A stretch of 64,000 nucleotides of DNA from an uncultured Cedecea sp. (GCF_947498825.1 NZ_CANMLV010000018.1:31119-95118), one strand, 5' to 3'; counted from the stretch's first letter, positions 28,764-38,126 are shown. Notes: generated from the sequence alone by a model not told the origin. Numbers and translations are program-made.

Positions 28764-29393
28764 CTAACGGTCAGGCGGAAAGGTTTCGATATTCAGTCGT
28801 TCGCCGGAAGGTGTCGGGGTAATGCGAGCCGGGACCGTCGTCAGACCAAACCGCTTAGAGAGCACGCCGTTCTGATCAAAATAAATTCGGCTGTCCAGTG
28901 CCTCCGAGGTATCAAGCACACTGCCTTTAACGAGGATAATTTTACTCATCAGTGTTTCGGGCACCTGCAGCTTCATCCAAGCCACTTGGTCAGGATCATC
29001 CCCGTCAATAAAATAGAGAGTCTGCATAAAGGGCACCGTTTTCAGGGGGTTCAGCACCTCCCCCTTACGGGCAAAAATACGGCCTTCGTGGTCCTGGATG
29101 TCCTCTGCAAGTCGGATACTGGGATCAAACCAACGTTGTTCATACTTATCCGCCCGCAGTATTCCTTCCACTGGCGGTGGACGCTGGCTGTTATCGGCCA
29201 CCCGCTGTTTAAACTCGTTCATCAGTTGGCCCATCTGCCCAGATTTTTCCAGCCCCTGAAGACGCTTTGTGATGAGTTCCAGCATGTCACGCTCCCGGAT
29301 AGGCCATAGATCGCCCCAAGTACCGAAGTCAGCGGCAGAGACTGCCGGTGATATCAGACAGCTGATAATGAGGTAACGCCGTAGCCCTTTCAA
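28764..29393 (-). CDS. traW: TraW, periplasmic pilus assembly protein
   Basis: A 209-residue protein (210 in F) with a signal peptide ending near AVSAADFGTWGDLWPI, the typical TraW opening. The conserved FFIDGDDP-like motif appears as LYFIDGDDPDQVAW, and LSKRFGLTTVPARITP lies near the end. TraW works with TrbC and TraU. It overlaps trbI by four bases and precedes traU by 19 bp. Confidence 0.95.
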   Translation of the reverse strand: MKGLRRYLIISCLISPAVSAADFGTWGDLWPIRERDMLELITKRLQGLEKSGQMGQLMNEFKQRVADNSQRPPPVEGILRADKYEQRWFDPSIRLAEDIQDHEGRIFARKGEVLNPLKTVPFMQTLYFIDGDDPDQVAWMKLQVPETLMSKIILVKGSVLDTSEALDSRIYFDQNGVLSKRFGLTTVPARITPTPSGERLNIETFPPDR

Positions 29394-29782
29394 TTTGGCT
29401 CCCCTTTCATCCGGCGTGCTATATCTGTCTGGATTTTTAGTGTGACATCGGGTGCCCCCTGCACCACGGCGGGTGAAACCAGAATCAGCACATGATGCTG
29501 TTGCTGATAAGCTGTCAGACTCTGCTCTAGCGCGGTATTAAACCGCTCAGACAGCGTCTTTGACTGGACTTCCGACAAGGTTTTTTGACTGACACTCTCC
29601 ATAAAACTGTCCAGAGTCTTTTTCATATCAAAGCCCACCACCCGGGGGGGTTGCTGTGCCAGCATCAACTTTGTCATGCCAGCACTGGCTGCTAAAACGG
29701 CAACAGTAAGGCCCGTAATGACCAGAATCCGACGAAGTATGAGAAACTGTGGTTTAGTCTGCTGTGAGGTATGCGTTTCCAT
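29390..29782 (-). CDS. trbI: TrbI, inner-membrane protein of F pilus retraction
   Basis: A 130-residue protein (128 in F) with one membrane helix (LVITGLTVAVLAASAGMTKLM) and a periplasmic coiled-coil-like domain (SFMESVSQKTLSEVQSKTLSERF). F TrbI affects pilus outgrowth and retraction. Its ATG overlaps the traC stop by one base, and its stop overlaps traW by four, so the three genes are translated together. Confidence 0.92.
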   Translation of the reverse strand: METHTSQQTKPQFLILRRILVITGLTVAVLAASAGMTKLMLAQQPPRVVGFDMKKTLDSFMESVSQKTLSEVQSKTLSERFNTALEQSLTAYQQQHHVLILVSPAVVQGAPDVTLKIQTDIARRMKGEPN

Positions 29783-32421
29783 CAGACAGGACTCCTTACG
29801 TTATCGCGTGCGATTCGTGCTTCAAGCACATCCATTTCTTCAGTGAAGTTCTGACGAGCCAGCTCATATACCGCGTCGTGAATGTCAACTCCCTGCATTT
29901 TACGGCCTTTGATGAACTCAAAATCGGCCCCGCTTGAGGAGTACATGGCACGACTCAGCGGATCGACAAACAGGCGGTGCCAGGAGGTATGTGCCTCCAC
30001 TTGCAGCATAAAAGAGGAAAACCACTGGTCTTTCGCTGCACCAAAGCTGTTAATCATGTCCCGCTGCATCGGAGTAAACTGATCCGGGTACAGCTGGTTA
30101 TATTTGGCAAACTCCTTCGCAGACTGCTTGAGGATAATTTTGTAAGAAGAGTTCCCCCATGCTGCCCGTGCGGCACTGGATGCTGTCGGAGAATCAAAAT
30201 CGACGATGTTCTGGGTGATGGTGATATACGCTCCTAGATGTCGACGTGCGGTGCGGTATCCCTTCTCAATAAAAGTACCGACCTTCTCATTTTTGAAGTC
30301 CAACAGCCGCCAGCCCTCATCAATAACGTTCAACTTCTTCAGGCTTCGCGGGGACTGGTACATCCTGTTTTCGATATAGATGATGAGGGAGAACATCACG
30401 GCAACCAGCAGGGAAGGACGTGACTCTAGCCCGCCCAGCTCCAGCACCACCATCCGGGCATCATCGTGCAGGGAAGGCTCATCAGAATTAAAGTATTGGC
30501 CGTAAATCCCGTCTGCCGTGTACTGGTCAAGCAAGATAATCATCTCATCCAGACGGCTGCGGATCGTCGGTGACTCGGCGTATTCCTCGCTGCCTTTCGC
30601 AGTTTTAAGAAAATCTACCACGTCATCAATACGCGCCTTGTTACGCTTACTCAGCCAGGCCGACTGCACTGCCTGCAGCAGCAGCCCTTCATGCACCTCA
30701 TCCAGGTTGCCGTTCGGGCTGGCCATCACGGACATCTGATCACGAATACGCTCGGCAGACAGGTCAAAATTAGCGTCATCGAGGATATTGGCAAACGGGT
30801 TGAATTTCAGCGAGTCACCGTTCAGGTACACCCCGCCCATATTCTCACAGAGTGACTTATACCCGTCCCCCATGTCGAAGATCCAGGCAAACCCACCCGA
30901 ATCCAGCACACTGCGAATCAGTGGCTGTATCGCCCCTGTTTTTCCTGCACCGGAAGTGCCGCATACAGCCACATTGAAGTTGGTGTTGTTCATGCCTTCA
31001 TAAAAAAGGTCAATAAAAGCCAGCTGATTCCGGTACGTAGGAGCCAGCAAACCAGCAGGAGCCAGCGGGCTGTCGGCCACAACAGGCAGCAGATTGGCGA
31101 CATTAAAACTTTCAGCGCGCTTGACGACACCGGCGGTCTGAAGCTCTTTGAACAACCCCTCACCGGATTTAAACGGCAGCATGGCCAGATAGTTTCTCAG
31201 GTGGTGATAGCGGGCGGGGATCAGTTCAAACCCACCCTTACGATAGCTGTTTAAGATTTGTTGCTCTGTGGCAAGCGAGGCCTCGGGATTGTCAGCGGTA
31301 TACGCCGTAATATTGAAAAAATAGGAGACTAAGGAGGACTGGTTTGTGGCTAACCGCTGGCGAATATCGCCCCATTCCTGTACCTCTTTTTCCACTGAGG
31401 GAAAATACTTTGCATAGGAGGTTTTGCTCTTTTTCTCCAAATCCAGATATTTCAGATTCGCTTCCGTTTGGGTTTTAACCTGATCCTCAACCATCAGCGT
31501 TAAAGTGAGAACAAACGGGCAGGAGATGGAGAGCTCCGGGCTGAGCAGGTTGGCGTAGTTATCTGCGCTGCTCCATAGAAAAGCGATTTCCGGATCACGC
31601 GCAAGATGGTAGTTCGTTACGCGGGTGACCTTCTCCTGCCCCTGTCGGTTAAGCAGACCAATTTTCAGGTGATTCGCCGTCACCTGCATGTCAAAGGTAT
31701 CCTCCACACACTGATAATTCAGATCCTGATACGGGTCCATTTTATATGGCTTGCGGTACATTTCCTCAGGGTCGGGATTGACCAGCTCGCGCACCAAATC
31801 CACCAGGTCCTGATCATTCATAATCCGTGTCGGGATATATGCCCCCTGAAGTGAGGCGCGGATGATTTTAATTTGGTTCTCTAACTCAATGATTTGCGCC
31901 TTTGAGTTTTTCTTTCTCGGCACACAGCAGGAGATAAACACGCGGTAATTACGCAGGGTCAGGGGCAGATCCATACCCGGTGGCAGTGAAAACTGTGTCT
32001 CTGCCGCACGCAGATAATAGGCACGTGTGATGTCATTGAACTTCTGGGCCTGTTTGCCGCTCCAGCTGAATTCCCGCAGCCCGTACTCAATATCGTCCCC
32101 GACCAGTTTGCTGGAGATTAGATTGACGGTCACCGGTACATTGCGGGGCAGTTTGGTTCTTATCAGGTTTTCAAGTGAGGCGACCATGTCTTTGTTGGCG
32201 CCCGGCAGCGGCCGGGCTTCAAAGATGAACCCCACGGTTTTCGTGTTAATAAACAGCCCGGTCGCAGAGTCATAGTCCTTATAAGGAAGCACCCCGCTGA
32301 ACTGTGGGAAATTCATGCTTCCCAGCATGTCATTGGCTTTTGCGGATTCGTCCGGCAGTTTAAACGCAGACATCAGCGAGTTCACAGCCTGAGTGACGGT
32401 ATCCATAAGGTTATTACTCAT
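29782..32421 (-). CDS. traC: TraC, VirB4-like ATPase of the T4SS
   Basis: An 879-residue cytoplasmic ATPase (875 in F). Walker A is CGTSGAGKTGAIQPL near residue 485, and Walker B ARMVVLELGGLESRP near 655. The family block LKKLNVIDEGWRLLDF follows. TraC powers assembly of the pilus and attaches to the inner membrane with TraL. It is preceded by three small accessory genes that separate it from traV; traR is absent. Confidence 0.96.
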   Translation of the reverse strand: MSNNLMDTVTQAVNSLMSAFKLPDESAKANDMLGSMNFPQFSGVLPYKDYDSATGLFINTKTVGFIFEARPLPGANKDMVASLENLIRTKLPRNVPVTVNLISSKLVGDDIEYGLREFSWSGKQAQKFNDITRAYYLRAAETQFSLPPGMDLPLTLRNYRVFISCCVPRKKNSKAQIIELENQIKIIRASLQGAYIPTRIMNDQDLVDLVRELVNPDPEEMYRKPYKMDPYQDLNYQCVEDTFDMQVTANHLKIGLLNRQGQEKVTRVTNYHLARDPEIAFLWSSADNYANLLSPELSISCPFVLTLTLMVEDQVKTQTEANLKYLDLEKKSKTSYAKYFPSVEKEVQEWGDIRQRLATNQSSLVSYFFNITAYTADNPEASLATEQQILNSYRKGGFELIPARYHHLRNYLAMLPFKSGEGLFKELQTAGVVKRAESFNVANLLPVVADSPLAPAGLLAPTYRNQLAFIDLFYEGMNNTNFNVAVCGTSGAGKTGAIQPLIRSVLDSGGFAWIFDMGDGYKSLCENMGGVYLNGDSLKFNPFANILDDANFDLSAERIRDQMSVMASPNGNLDEVHEGLLLQAVQSAWLSKRNKARIDDVVDFLKTAKGSEEYAESPTIRSRLDEMIILLDQYTADGIYGQYFNSDEPSLHDDARMVVLELGGLESRPSLLVAVMFSLIIYIENRMYQSPRSLKKLNVIDEGWRLLDFKNEKVGTFIEKGYRTARRHLGAYITITQNIVDFDSPTASSAARAAWGNSSYKIILKQSAKEFAKYNQLYPDQFTPMQRDMINSFGAAKDQWFSSFMLQVEAHTSWHRLFVDPLSRAMYSSSGADFEFIKGRKMQGVDIHDAVYELARQNFTEEMDVLEARIARDNVRSPV

Positions 32422-32543
32422 AAGGAGGTCCTTAATAAGAGATAAAAATAAAACTGTGCGACATTAAACCGCAGACTGAGGATATATCAGGTAAAATAGT
32501 GGAAACGCGACGCATTCGAATATCAGCGCTAAAAATACTTCGC

Positions 32544-32927
32544 TTAATTAACATCATTTAATGCGTCTAATTGCATTTTCTGTGTAACATTCATTCTGTC
32601 TTCTCTTTCTTTTTTAATAGCTATCAGTTCCTCTCTCTTCATACAATCAATTGCCATTGATTTTGCTTCTCGCAGACTCAATAGGTTATCAGTATTATGA
32701 TCCGCGTTAAGCTTTTCTCTGAACAGAGTTGTTACACAGGGTGTTTCACTGGCTATCCTCTTAATTTGTTCAGGCGTAGCAGGTAAATACTCAAGCCTTT
32801 TTGCATTAATTTTTTTAAAAACCATAAACCCGGTATACATAACTATTCCTACTATAATCACCAGTTTAAGTAGGTTACCTGTATTTTCAAAAAACCTTCT
32901 TAACTTTACTTTTGCTCGTATTTTCAC
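32544..32927 (-). CDS. Hypothetical membrane-anchored protein of the tra operon
   Basis: A 127-residue protein with a basic N-terminus, one membrane helix (LLKLVIIVGIVMYTGFMVF) and a soluble C-terminal region of mixed charge that ends in helix-forming residues (REERDEL-like composition, KKEREDRMNVTQKM). Two cysteines lie in that region (ETPCVTTL and AIDCMKRE). It is between traV and traC, in DNA more AT-rich than the flanking tra genes. I recognise no family. Position suggests an accessory transfer or exclusion role. Confidence 0.55.
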   Translation of the reverse strand: MKIRAKVKLRRFFENTGNLLKLVIIVGIVMYTGFMVFKKINAKRLEYLPATPEQIKRIASETPCVTTLFREKLNADHNTDNLLSLREAKSMAIDCMKREELIAIKKEREDRMNVTQKMQLDALNDVN

Positions 32928-32981
32928 TTAACAACCTTTTTATATACAAACATGAGAATGTGAAAATGAAATAACGTATTT

Positions 32982-33386
32982 TTATTTATTAATAGCCTGA
33001 TACATTTCCCACTGCGCGGTATAGAGATTAAATGTCTGTGTCGGTACATGAATTATGATGTCTGCACAATCTAGCTGATTAACAGGCGCTGTGTACGTTC
33101 CTTCCGGAATACTCACGGCCAGCAACGTGCAGTCATTTTGCCAGTGTCTGCCTACCTCCAGTTCATCAGGAGTAAAGGTCTTTAAACTTAAGACCAAGAA
33201 AGCCACAACGCCAGCAATGGCAGAAAATGCGGTGATGACAAAGATATAACCCCTGTGAAAATACAGATCATATCTTTTTGGAATAACCAACATGGCAAGG
33301 GCTATCAAACCACAGACACAATCGAAGAGTAAAACCAGCGTTAAAAGCCATCCCAGATCGCTGCCATTGATGTAAGCCGTAATCAT
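32982..33386 (-). CDS. Hypothetical membrane protein, paralogue of the next gene
   Basis: A 134-residue protein with two or three membrane segments (LLTLVLLFDCVCGLIALAMLV and IFVITAFSAIAGVVAFLVL) and an external C-terminal domain. That domain reads RHWQNDCTLLAVSI and later NQLDCADIIIHV, which lines up with HWKNDCTLIETNI and HKLQCGGVTENV in the neighbouring gene at 33407-33697. The two conserved cysteines could form a disulfide in the periplasm. Function is unknown. Confidence 0.6.
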   Translation of the reverse strand: MITAYINGSDLGWLLTLVLLFDCVCGLIALAMLVIPKRYDLYFHRGYIFVITAFSAIAGVVAFLVLSLKTFTPDELEVGRHWQNDCTLLAVSIPEGTYTAPVNQLDCADIIIHVPTQTFNLYTAQWEMYQAINK

Positions 33387-33406
33387 TACTCACCCTCATC
33401 ATTTTT

Positions 33407-33697
33407 TTAAATATCTTCAAAAAATTCACTCATCGTTTTATAACCAACCTCAGTTTTATCTTTGCCCATTACCCAGTCATATTCTTTAGCCCTGACATTT
33501 TCTGTAACCCCACCACATTGAAGTTTATGTTGTGGCTCAGAAAAAAAACCTCTATCGATATTGGTCTCAATTAACGTGCAATCATTTTTCCAGTGCTGTG
33601 ATTGTTCATCTGAAGGAGTAGACGATGGTAATAAAAAACACGCCATTGACAGAGTCAACGCTAATATGTTCCATATGTGCCATTTAATAAAACTCAT
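33407..33697 (-). CDS. Hypothetical membrane-anchored protein, paralogue of the previous gene
   Basis: A 96-residue protein started at ATG 33697, which has a GAGAGGGG site; the open frame extends to 33826 but the extra 43 residues have no ribosome site except that they begin right after the traV stop. One N-terminal membrane helix (IWNILALTLSMACFLLP) precedes a small domain containing HWKNDCTL and LQCGG, shared with the neighbour at 32982-33386. Function is unknown. Its place next to traV suggests a periplasmic accessory of the secretion system. Confidence 0.6.
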   Translation of the reverse strand: MSFIKWHIWNILALTLSMACFLLPSSTPSDEQSQHWKNDCTLIETNIDRGFFSEPQHKLQCGGVTENVRAKEYDWVMGKDKTEVGYKTMSEFFEDI

Positions 33698-33834
33698 CCC
33701 CTCTCTTCTCCAAGAATGAATATTAATTTTCTTCCCCCGTGGATACGCTACCGCCCATCCCTTTTTACGCACAGGGCACTCGTTTGAAACACAGTAATAG
33801 GCAGAGTTGAGGGTGTGATTAATCACACCCGATA

Positions 33835-34347
33835 TTAATTAATACGGGGCTGACCCCATGCCGACGGTGTGACAACAAATAATACTGTTGAAGGTTGGTG
33901 ATACACGTCCCCGGAATCGATATACGGTGCTATCCACAACGCTGCCGTCTGATCGCCCTTCCTCAAAGGACGGGGATAATTTCCAGGTAGGGTAATGTGG
34001 GACGGGGATACCATCGCACTGACCGGGGAAGTATTAACGGTTACTCCCTGGGTATTTAGCTGAACGGTGGGTGACTTTTCACCCAAACGTGTAGATTGAG
34101 GCGGCAACGGGTGTGATAGGTTCGACAACGTTCTGAAATTACCTTCAGCCAGCACGGGCAACCCGGCCGCAACCGCCTTTACCGAAGAACTTTCCTCCAG
34201 CGATTTGGCTTTCTCATTAGCCTGCTGCATCGTCATACACGTATCAGATGTTGTGGCATTACATTGAAATTCTGTCTCTGTACCAGCGCACCCTGTTAAG
34301 AGCAAAGCGCTGCCCAGAGGAATTAACAGCATTAATTCCTTCATCAT
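33835..34347 (-). CDS. traV: TraV, outer-membrane lipoprotein of the T4SS core
   Basis: A 170-residue protein (171 in F) with a lipobox LLLTGC, the lipid-carrying cysteine being residue 20. Two more cysteines follow (FQCNATTSDTC), as in F TraV. The C-terminal block ALWIAPYIDSGDVYHQPSTV is conserved. TraV links TraK in the outer membrane to TraB spanning the envelope. It lies downstream of the trbD-like gene. Confidence 0.94.
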   Translation of the reverse strand: MMKELMLLIPLGSALLLTGCAGTETEFQCNATTSDTCMTMQQANEKAKSLEESSSVKAVAAGLPVLAEGNFRTLSNLSHPLPPQSTRLGEKSPTVQLNTQGVTVNTSPVSAMVSPSHITLPGNYPRPLRKGDQTAALWIAPYIDSGDVYHQPSTVLFVVTPSAWGQPRIN

Positions 34348-34417
34348 ATTTCCCGTTATTTATCAGTTATCTTTCTAGGTTTATCCTGACTGTGATATTG
34401 AACTTAATTGTCCGGAC

Positions 34418-34591
34418 TCATTTATCCTTTTTACCTTGATTAATTGCACCGTAAACTCGTTTAAGAGGAGTGACATCTGATCGGCCAAGAATCAATTCTG
34501 ATAAAAGAGCAGTTTTTCCTGCACCAGTCTCACCGACCGGAACGCTATTACCCATTTCGTATGGAAACCCATTATTTCTCTTTATTTTCAT
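34418..34591 (-). CDS. TrbD-like small protein with a P-loop-like sequence
   Basis: A 57-residue protein started at ATG 34591 (GGAAGA site). It contains EMGNSVPVGETGAGKTALL, where GETGAGKT fits the Walker A pattern GxxxxGKT, yet the chain is far too short to be an ATPase on its own. It sits between traB and traV, where F carries traP, trbD and trbG; size and place suggest TrbD, but I cannot confirm homology. Its start overlaps the preceding small gene by 20 bases. Confidence 0.55.
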   Translation of the reverse strand: MKIKRNNGFPYEMGNSVPVGETGAGKTALLSELILGRSDVTPLKRVYGAINQGKKDK

Positions 34592-34721
34592 TACTATCTT
34601 CCTCGCCAAATCCTGTTGAAGGGTCACGTCTGGCCAACAATGGGGATACCAGAGTAAATTGAATCAACCAGTTAATCCGGTGCAGCAATGACAAAATGAA
34701 ACTAATGACCGGCTTATCCAT
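34572..34721 (-). CDS. Small protein translationally coupled to traB (49 aa)
   Basis: A 49-codon frame whose ATG lies in the last codons of traB (ATGGATAA, 8-base overlap), and whose end overlaps the trbD-like gene by 20 bases. It encodes a hydrophobic, amphipathic segment (ISFILSLLHRINWLIQFTLV) followed by an acidic tail. Tight overlaps on both sides argue that it is translated. In F, traP follows traB; this could be a reduced traP-like gene, but similarity is not evident. Confidence 0.5.
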   Translation of the reverse strand: MDKPVISFILSLLHRINWLIQFTLVSPLLARRDPSTGFGEEDSNENKEK

Positions 34722-36132
34722 TACTTTCTCCCTGAGACGCTACACCCGGAGAGAAATTGCGCGGATCTAAATCACCCAGTTTCTTCAACATCTCATCAGT
34801 ATCAAATCCGTTCATTCCTCCGCCTGATTGACGGGCACGCGTATCCGTCCTGGAAGGCGTCTGATTGTGTGCCTGCTGCTGACCGTTTTGCTCTGCCTCC
34901 AGTTCTTCAATCGTTTTAAGCTGGAATCCATCCTGAAAGACTACGGTAACTTCATTACCCGCCCCAATCGGAATGATGGGGTGATACTGCTCAGCACGTT
35001 TGATGTAATACTCGCCGAGTGTCTGTGCCGTCTCAGATGCACCACCACCAATACCCATCTTCAGCACATCACCAGCACTAACCATCGCCGTGGCGCCCAA
35101 CCCCACAGACGGTTGGGAGGCTCGCTCTACTCCCTGACCAATACCATTCACAAAACCAGCTCCCCAAGCCCAACCGAGTATTTTTCCGTTCCGCATCACC
35201 ACCTCACCTTTGACGCCATTTTTTCCCATGAAAGAGATATGACCATTAATCGGTTGATCGATGACTTTATTGCCTTTAATACAACTGATATTGCGGGTGC
35301 GGGCTATTCCTCTTTCACTGGAGACATCCCCCCAAACTTCCAGCCCGACAAAACAGCCCGTCAGGTCATATTTTTTGTTATTAGGCATTTCAACCTGACC
35401 AATCAGACGGACTTGCATCGGTGAGGTGGATTCATTTCCGGTGACGGACGCATTGGCGTCAGCACCTTCTATCAGAATACTTTTGACAAAACTTCCTGAC
35501 GGGATATAGGGTAGTTCCCGGGTTTTATTTACCTTGCTGTAGCTGAAAGTTTTACGCTGGATTTGGTTCGGAACCGGTATCGACTGGTAGTTCACCTGGG
35601 GCGGTTGAGTCACCCCATTCCCCGGATAAAATGTTGTAGGGGGTGGGACACCTCTGCCTGAATACGGTGAATAATTGGCTGGCTGCGGTTCACCTTCCGG
35701 CCCCGGTGGGGGCGATGCTGGGGCAGGTACGGGTTCTGCGCCCGTCACTGCAGGTTTTACGCCCAGGACCTTCAGCTGCTCCTGCATGGCCGTATTCTCA
35801 TTGGTCAGCCTTTCGATATTTATCTGGTCAGCTTTACGCCCCTTGCTCAGTAAATCGACCTCGCCCTGCAGAGAAGCAAATCGTCTATTCAAATCCGCTG
35901 CTGTCACCTGCATCTCCGTGGTGGCATGCTGCTCGACTTTTGTGTTGAACTGGCTGTCAACCACGCCAGTCATATCCGGCGCGGGTTCACCCTGGGCAGG
36001 TGTCTCTTCATCAGAACTCAGATCTAAGTCAGACAGGTACATTCCTCCTGCCACCGCAGCTGTGCCGCCCACCAGGATAAGTGTCAGCCAGAGGTACTGT
36101 TTACGTTTAATTAGCGTGTTGAAATTCGCCAT
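34714..36132 (-). CDS. traB: TraB, VirB10-like envelope-spanning T4SS protein
   Basis: A 472-residue protein (475 in F). One inner-membrane helix near residues 15-32 (LTLILVGGTAAVAGGMYL) is followed by a coiled coil (residues about 75-120), a proline-rich segment (VPAPASPPPGPEGEPQP) and the VirB10-type C-terminal beta-barrel domain (IPSGSFVKSILIEGADAN, then VVFQDGFQLKTIEELE). It connects the inner-membrane ATPases with TraV and TraK. The start overlaps the traK stop by one base. Confidence 0.95.
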   Translation of the reverse strand: MANFNTLIKRKQYLWLTLILVGGTAAVAGGMYLSDLDLSSDEETPAQGEPAPDMTGVVDSQFNTKVEQHATTEMQVTAADLNRRFASLQGEVDLLSKGRKADQINIERLTNENTAMQEQLKVLGVKPAVTGAEPVPAPASPPPGPEGEPQPANYSPYSGRGVPPPTTFYPGNGVTQPPQVNYQSIPVPNQIQRKTFSYSKVNKTRELPYIPSGSFVKSILIEGADANASVTGNESTSPMQVRLIGQVEMPNNKKYDLTGCFVGLEVWGDVSSERGIARTRNISCIKGNKVIDQPINGHISFMGKNGVKGEVVMRNGKILGWAWGAGFVNGIGQGVERASQPSVGLGATAMVSAGDVLKMGIGGGASETAQTLGEYYIKRAEQYHPIIPIGAGNEVTVVFQDGFQLKTIEELEAEQNGQQQAHNQTPSRTDTRARQSGGGMNGFDTDEMLKKLGDLDPRNFSPGVASQGESNG

Positions 36133-36870
36133 CAGCGAGTTCCTCCTGTTTCTGACGTGGTGACCCAGACCTGCATACTGCCGCCACCGATCAACGGTCC
36201 TACCGGATTACTGAGCATGATGGCGCGGGTTCCCGGTTGCCAGAAATCACTTTCGCGTACTATCTGCGATGAGGCGGACAGGTTGTCCAGTCGGTAACGC
36301 ACCACTTTTAAATGGTGTCCTGTCCAGACCTTTTCCGCACTTGCACGCAGTCTGCCTGATACACGCAATGTTTCAAACGTGACCGGAACAGGCTGGTACT
36401 CATCCGGGACCCGGTGCTGTCGGACAGCTTTATTCAGCTCAACCAACACACTTTCATACGGACTGGACTCCTCCCAGACTTTCGCCGGGCTTGGGGTGCC
36501 TGTCAGTTCAGTGACCAGCTGAATAGTTCGCCCCCCCCCCTTCACGAGGTACCGCACGGATAGAAAAATTCAGTCCCCGTTCGGTTTCCACAATAAACGT
36601 GAAAGGCTTTTTACTAACCGTTGCCAGAATGGCACCACCACTTTCAGTTTGTTCCTGATTAGTCAGTCCACCATCAAGGCTGTTAATAGCCGTGATGCGA
36701 TCGCCAGGTACAGTGAAGAGATTGGGATCGGTGTTACTGATAGCAATATTGGCCTGTCCACCATTCACCAGAGGTACAATGGTAGGAGCCAGTGTGCCAG
36801 TTGCCGAAGATATTGAGGGCACAACAAAAAAGAGGCAGCCCGAAATAAATAACGGCCTAATTATTTTCAT
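36132..36870 (-). pseudogene. traK: TraK, secretin-like T4SS protein, frameshifted in a run of ten G
   Basis: Two overlapping frames (36508-36870 and 36132-36557) make up one TraK (242 residues in F). The N-terminal part has a signal peptide ([19 protein letters not shown]) and ends [12 protein letters not shown]; the C-terminal part begins [14 protein letters not shown]. They are split by a homopolymer of ten C on the + strand (36531-36540). With nine, the frames join as a 245-residue protein. Everything else looks under selection, so this is either a sequencing error, a phase-variable tract or a recent mutation. TraK is essential in F, forming the outer-membrane ring with TraV. It overlaps traE by 14 bases and traB by one. 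Confidence 0.88.
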
Positions 36871-37423
36871 TATTTATTTCTCCAAACCGTGCCAGCCAGC
36901 TAATTCCGTCAACACGATTTAATTGAAGGATATAATGTTTTATTTCCGTATAGGGTTTGGAATCCCCAATCCAGGTTTTCAATTCACCCCGAATATCTAC
37001 ACGTCCTTCGGCCGGATAGGCGCGAACAGACGTTACATAGAAACTGGCGTTAACGTTATTGCCTTTTATTCGTTTGGCTTCCTCGGCCAGCTGAATTTTT
37101 AGATTATTTTGGGAAGCCGGTAATACATAACGGAGTAACTGTTCATGTTGTGCTTCCACTGTTTCAGGGGTGACATTCAGACGCAGTGCAATAAAACTCA
37201 GGCCCATTTGTTCGATATAGGATGCGTCTGACTGATTCTGCGATACAGCAAAGGGGGCGCTATAAAGCATCGGCGTCACAGCCACTTTTTGTTCGGTCTG
37301 AAGACGATAATTATTAATAGCCTGAATAATATTCGTCGTCAGACTGAGAGCCAAGACAGTTCCCAGACAGATATATCCCAACGCGATTATTCGAGTTGTG
37401 CTGAGTCTGGCGCCATGTTCCAT
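36857..37423 (-). CDS. traE: TraE, VirB5/VirB8-type inner-membrane T4SS protein
   Basis: A 188-residue protein, the same length as F TraE. One N-terminal membrane helix ([20 protein letters not shown]) is followed by the periplasmic domain with [20 protein letters not shown] and [16 protein letters not shown]. It is needed for pilus assembly. It lies 18 bp after traL and overlaps traK by 14 bases. Confidence 0.95.
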   Translation of the reverse strand: MEHGARLSTTRIIALGYICLGTVLALSLTTNIIQAINNYRLQTEQKVAVTPMLYSAPFAVSQNQSDASYIEQMGLSFIALRLNVTPETVEAQHEQLLRYVLPASQNNLKIQLAEEAKRIKGNNVNASFYVTSVRAYPAEGRVDIRGELKTWIGDSKPYTEIKHYILQLNRVDGISWLARFGEINNENN

Positions 37424-37441
37424 AGTTCATTCCCCGTTGCT

Positions 37442-37750
37442 TTATTTAATCCACTGCCGGAAACAAGAGTCCGGAACATCGTGAAAAAAACCTTTAAGAA
37501 GGGAGGTGGGCAGATACCAGTAAATAAGATCTCGTATCCATGAGCTCCCTCGTCCCTTTTTAAGTTTCTTGATACTCCAGAAAACCAGCACCGCTGCAGC
37601 AATACCAAATATGAACTTACTGGACAATAAACCCCAGGCTATACAAATAGCAGCCGGGATAAGTTCATCTAGGTGTAAACCAAACCAGCGGGACTGATTA
37701 GTCAGTGTTTCCGGGAAACGGTATTTTTTTAATTCGTCTCCCGTCATCAC
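37442..37750 (-). CDS. traL: TraL, VirB3-like pilus assembly protein
   Basis: A 102-residue membrane protein with the F TraL core: [18 protein letters not shown], then a hairpin of two helices ([20 protein letters not shown] and [14 protein letters not shown]) and [19 protein letters not shown], ending FRQWIK. TraL brings TraC to the membrane. It follows traA by 10 bp. Confidence 0.95.
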   Translation of the reverse strand: MMTGDELKKYRFPETLTNQSRWFGLHLDELIPAAICIAWGLLSSKFIFGIAAAVLVFWSIKKLKKGRGSSWIRDLIYWYLPTSLLKGFFHDVPDSCFRQWIK

Positions 37751-37760
37751 CTGTTACCTG

Positions 37761-38126
37761 TCAATATCCTGCGACCGACATGCCGATCGTGATAAAGGTT
37801 GAGATAATGGCGAAGCCAAAAAGGAATTTAACGTTTTTGGTCATCATATACATGATACCGCCTGCAATAACCTCGGCCAATACAACCCATTTAACGACGC
37901 TGGAAGATTTCCCGAAGGTTCCTTTCACCGTGTTATCACCCGATTGCATTAAATCCGTTGTTGTTGAAGCCATCGCAACTTCAGGAAAGAAAGAAGCCAA
38001 GGCGGCAACTGGCAACAAAACCTTGGCAGCTTTTAACGATTTCTTTTTATTAAAAACGCGCGAGAAAAAAGAAGGTTTAGCTTTTTCAGATACAGCAGTA
38101 CCCGGAACACTTAAAATAGCATCCAT
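37761..38126 (-). CDS. traA: TraA, F-type propilin
   Basis: A 121-residue propilin, the same length as in F. A long leader of about 53 residues with a basic stretch and hydrophobic core ends at EVAMA; cleavage before STTTDLMQSG gives a 68-residue pilin with two hydrophobic helices (WVVLAEVIAGGIMYMMTK and FLFGFAIISTFITIGM). The core TVKGTFGKSSSVVKWVVL is nearly the same as F pilin, while the exposed N-terminal end differs. TraQ inserts it and TraX acetylates the new N-terminus. Confidence 0.96.
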   Translation of the reverse strand: MDAILSVPGTAVSEKAKPSFFSRVFNKKKSLKAAKVLLPVAALASFFPEVAMASTTTDLMQSGDNTVKGTFGKSSSVVKWVVLAEVIAGGIMYMMTKNVKFLFGFAIISTFITIGMSVAGY

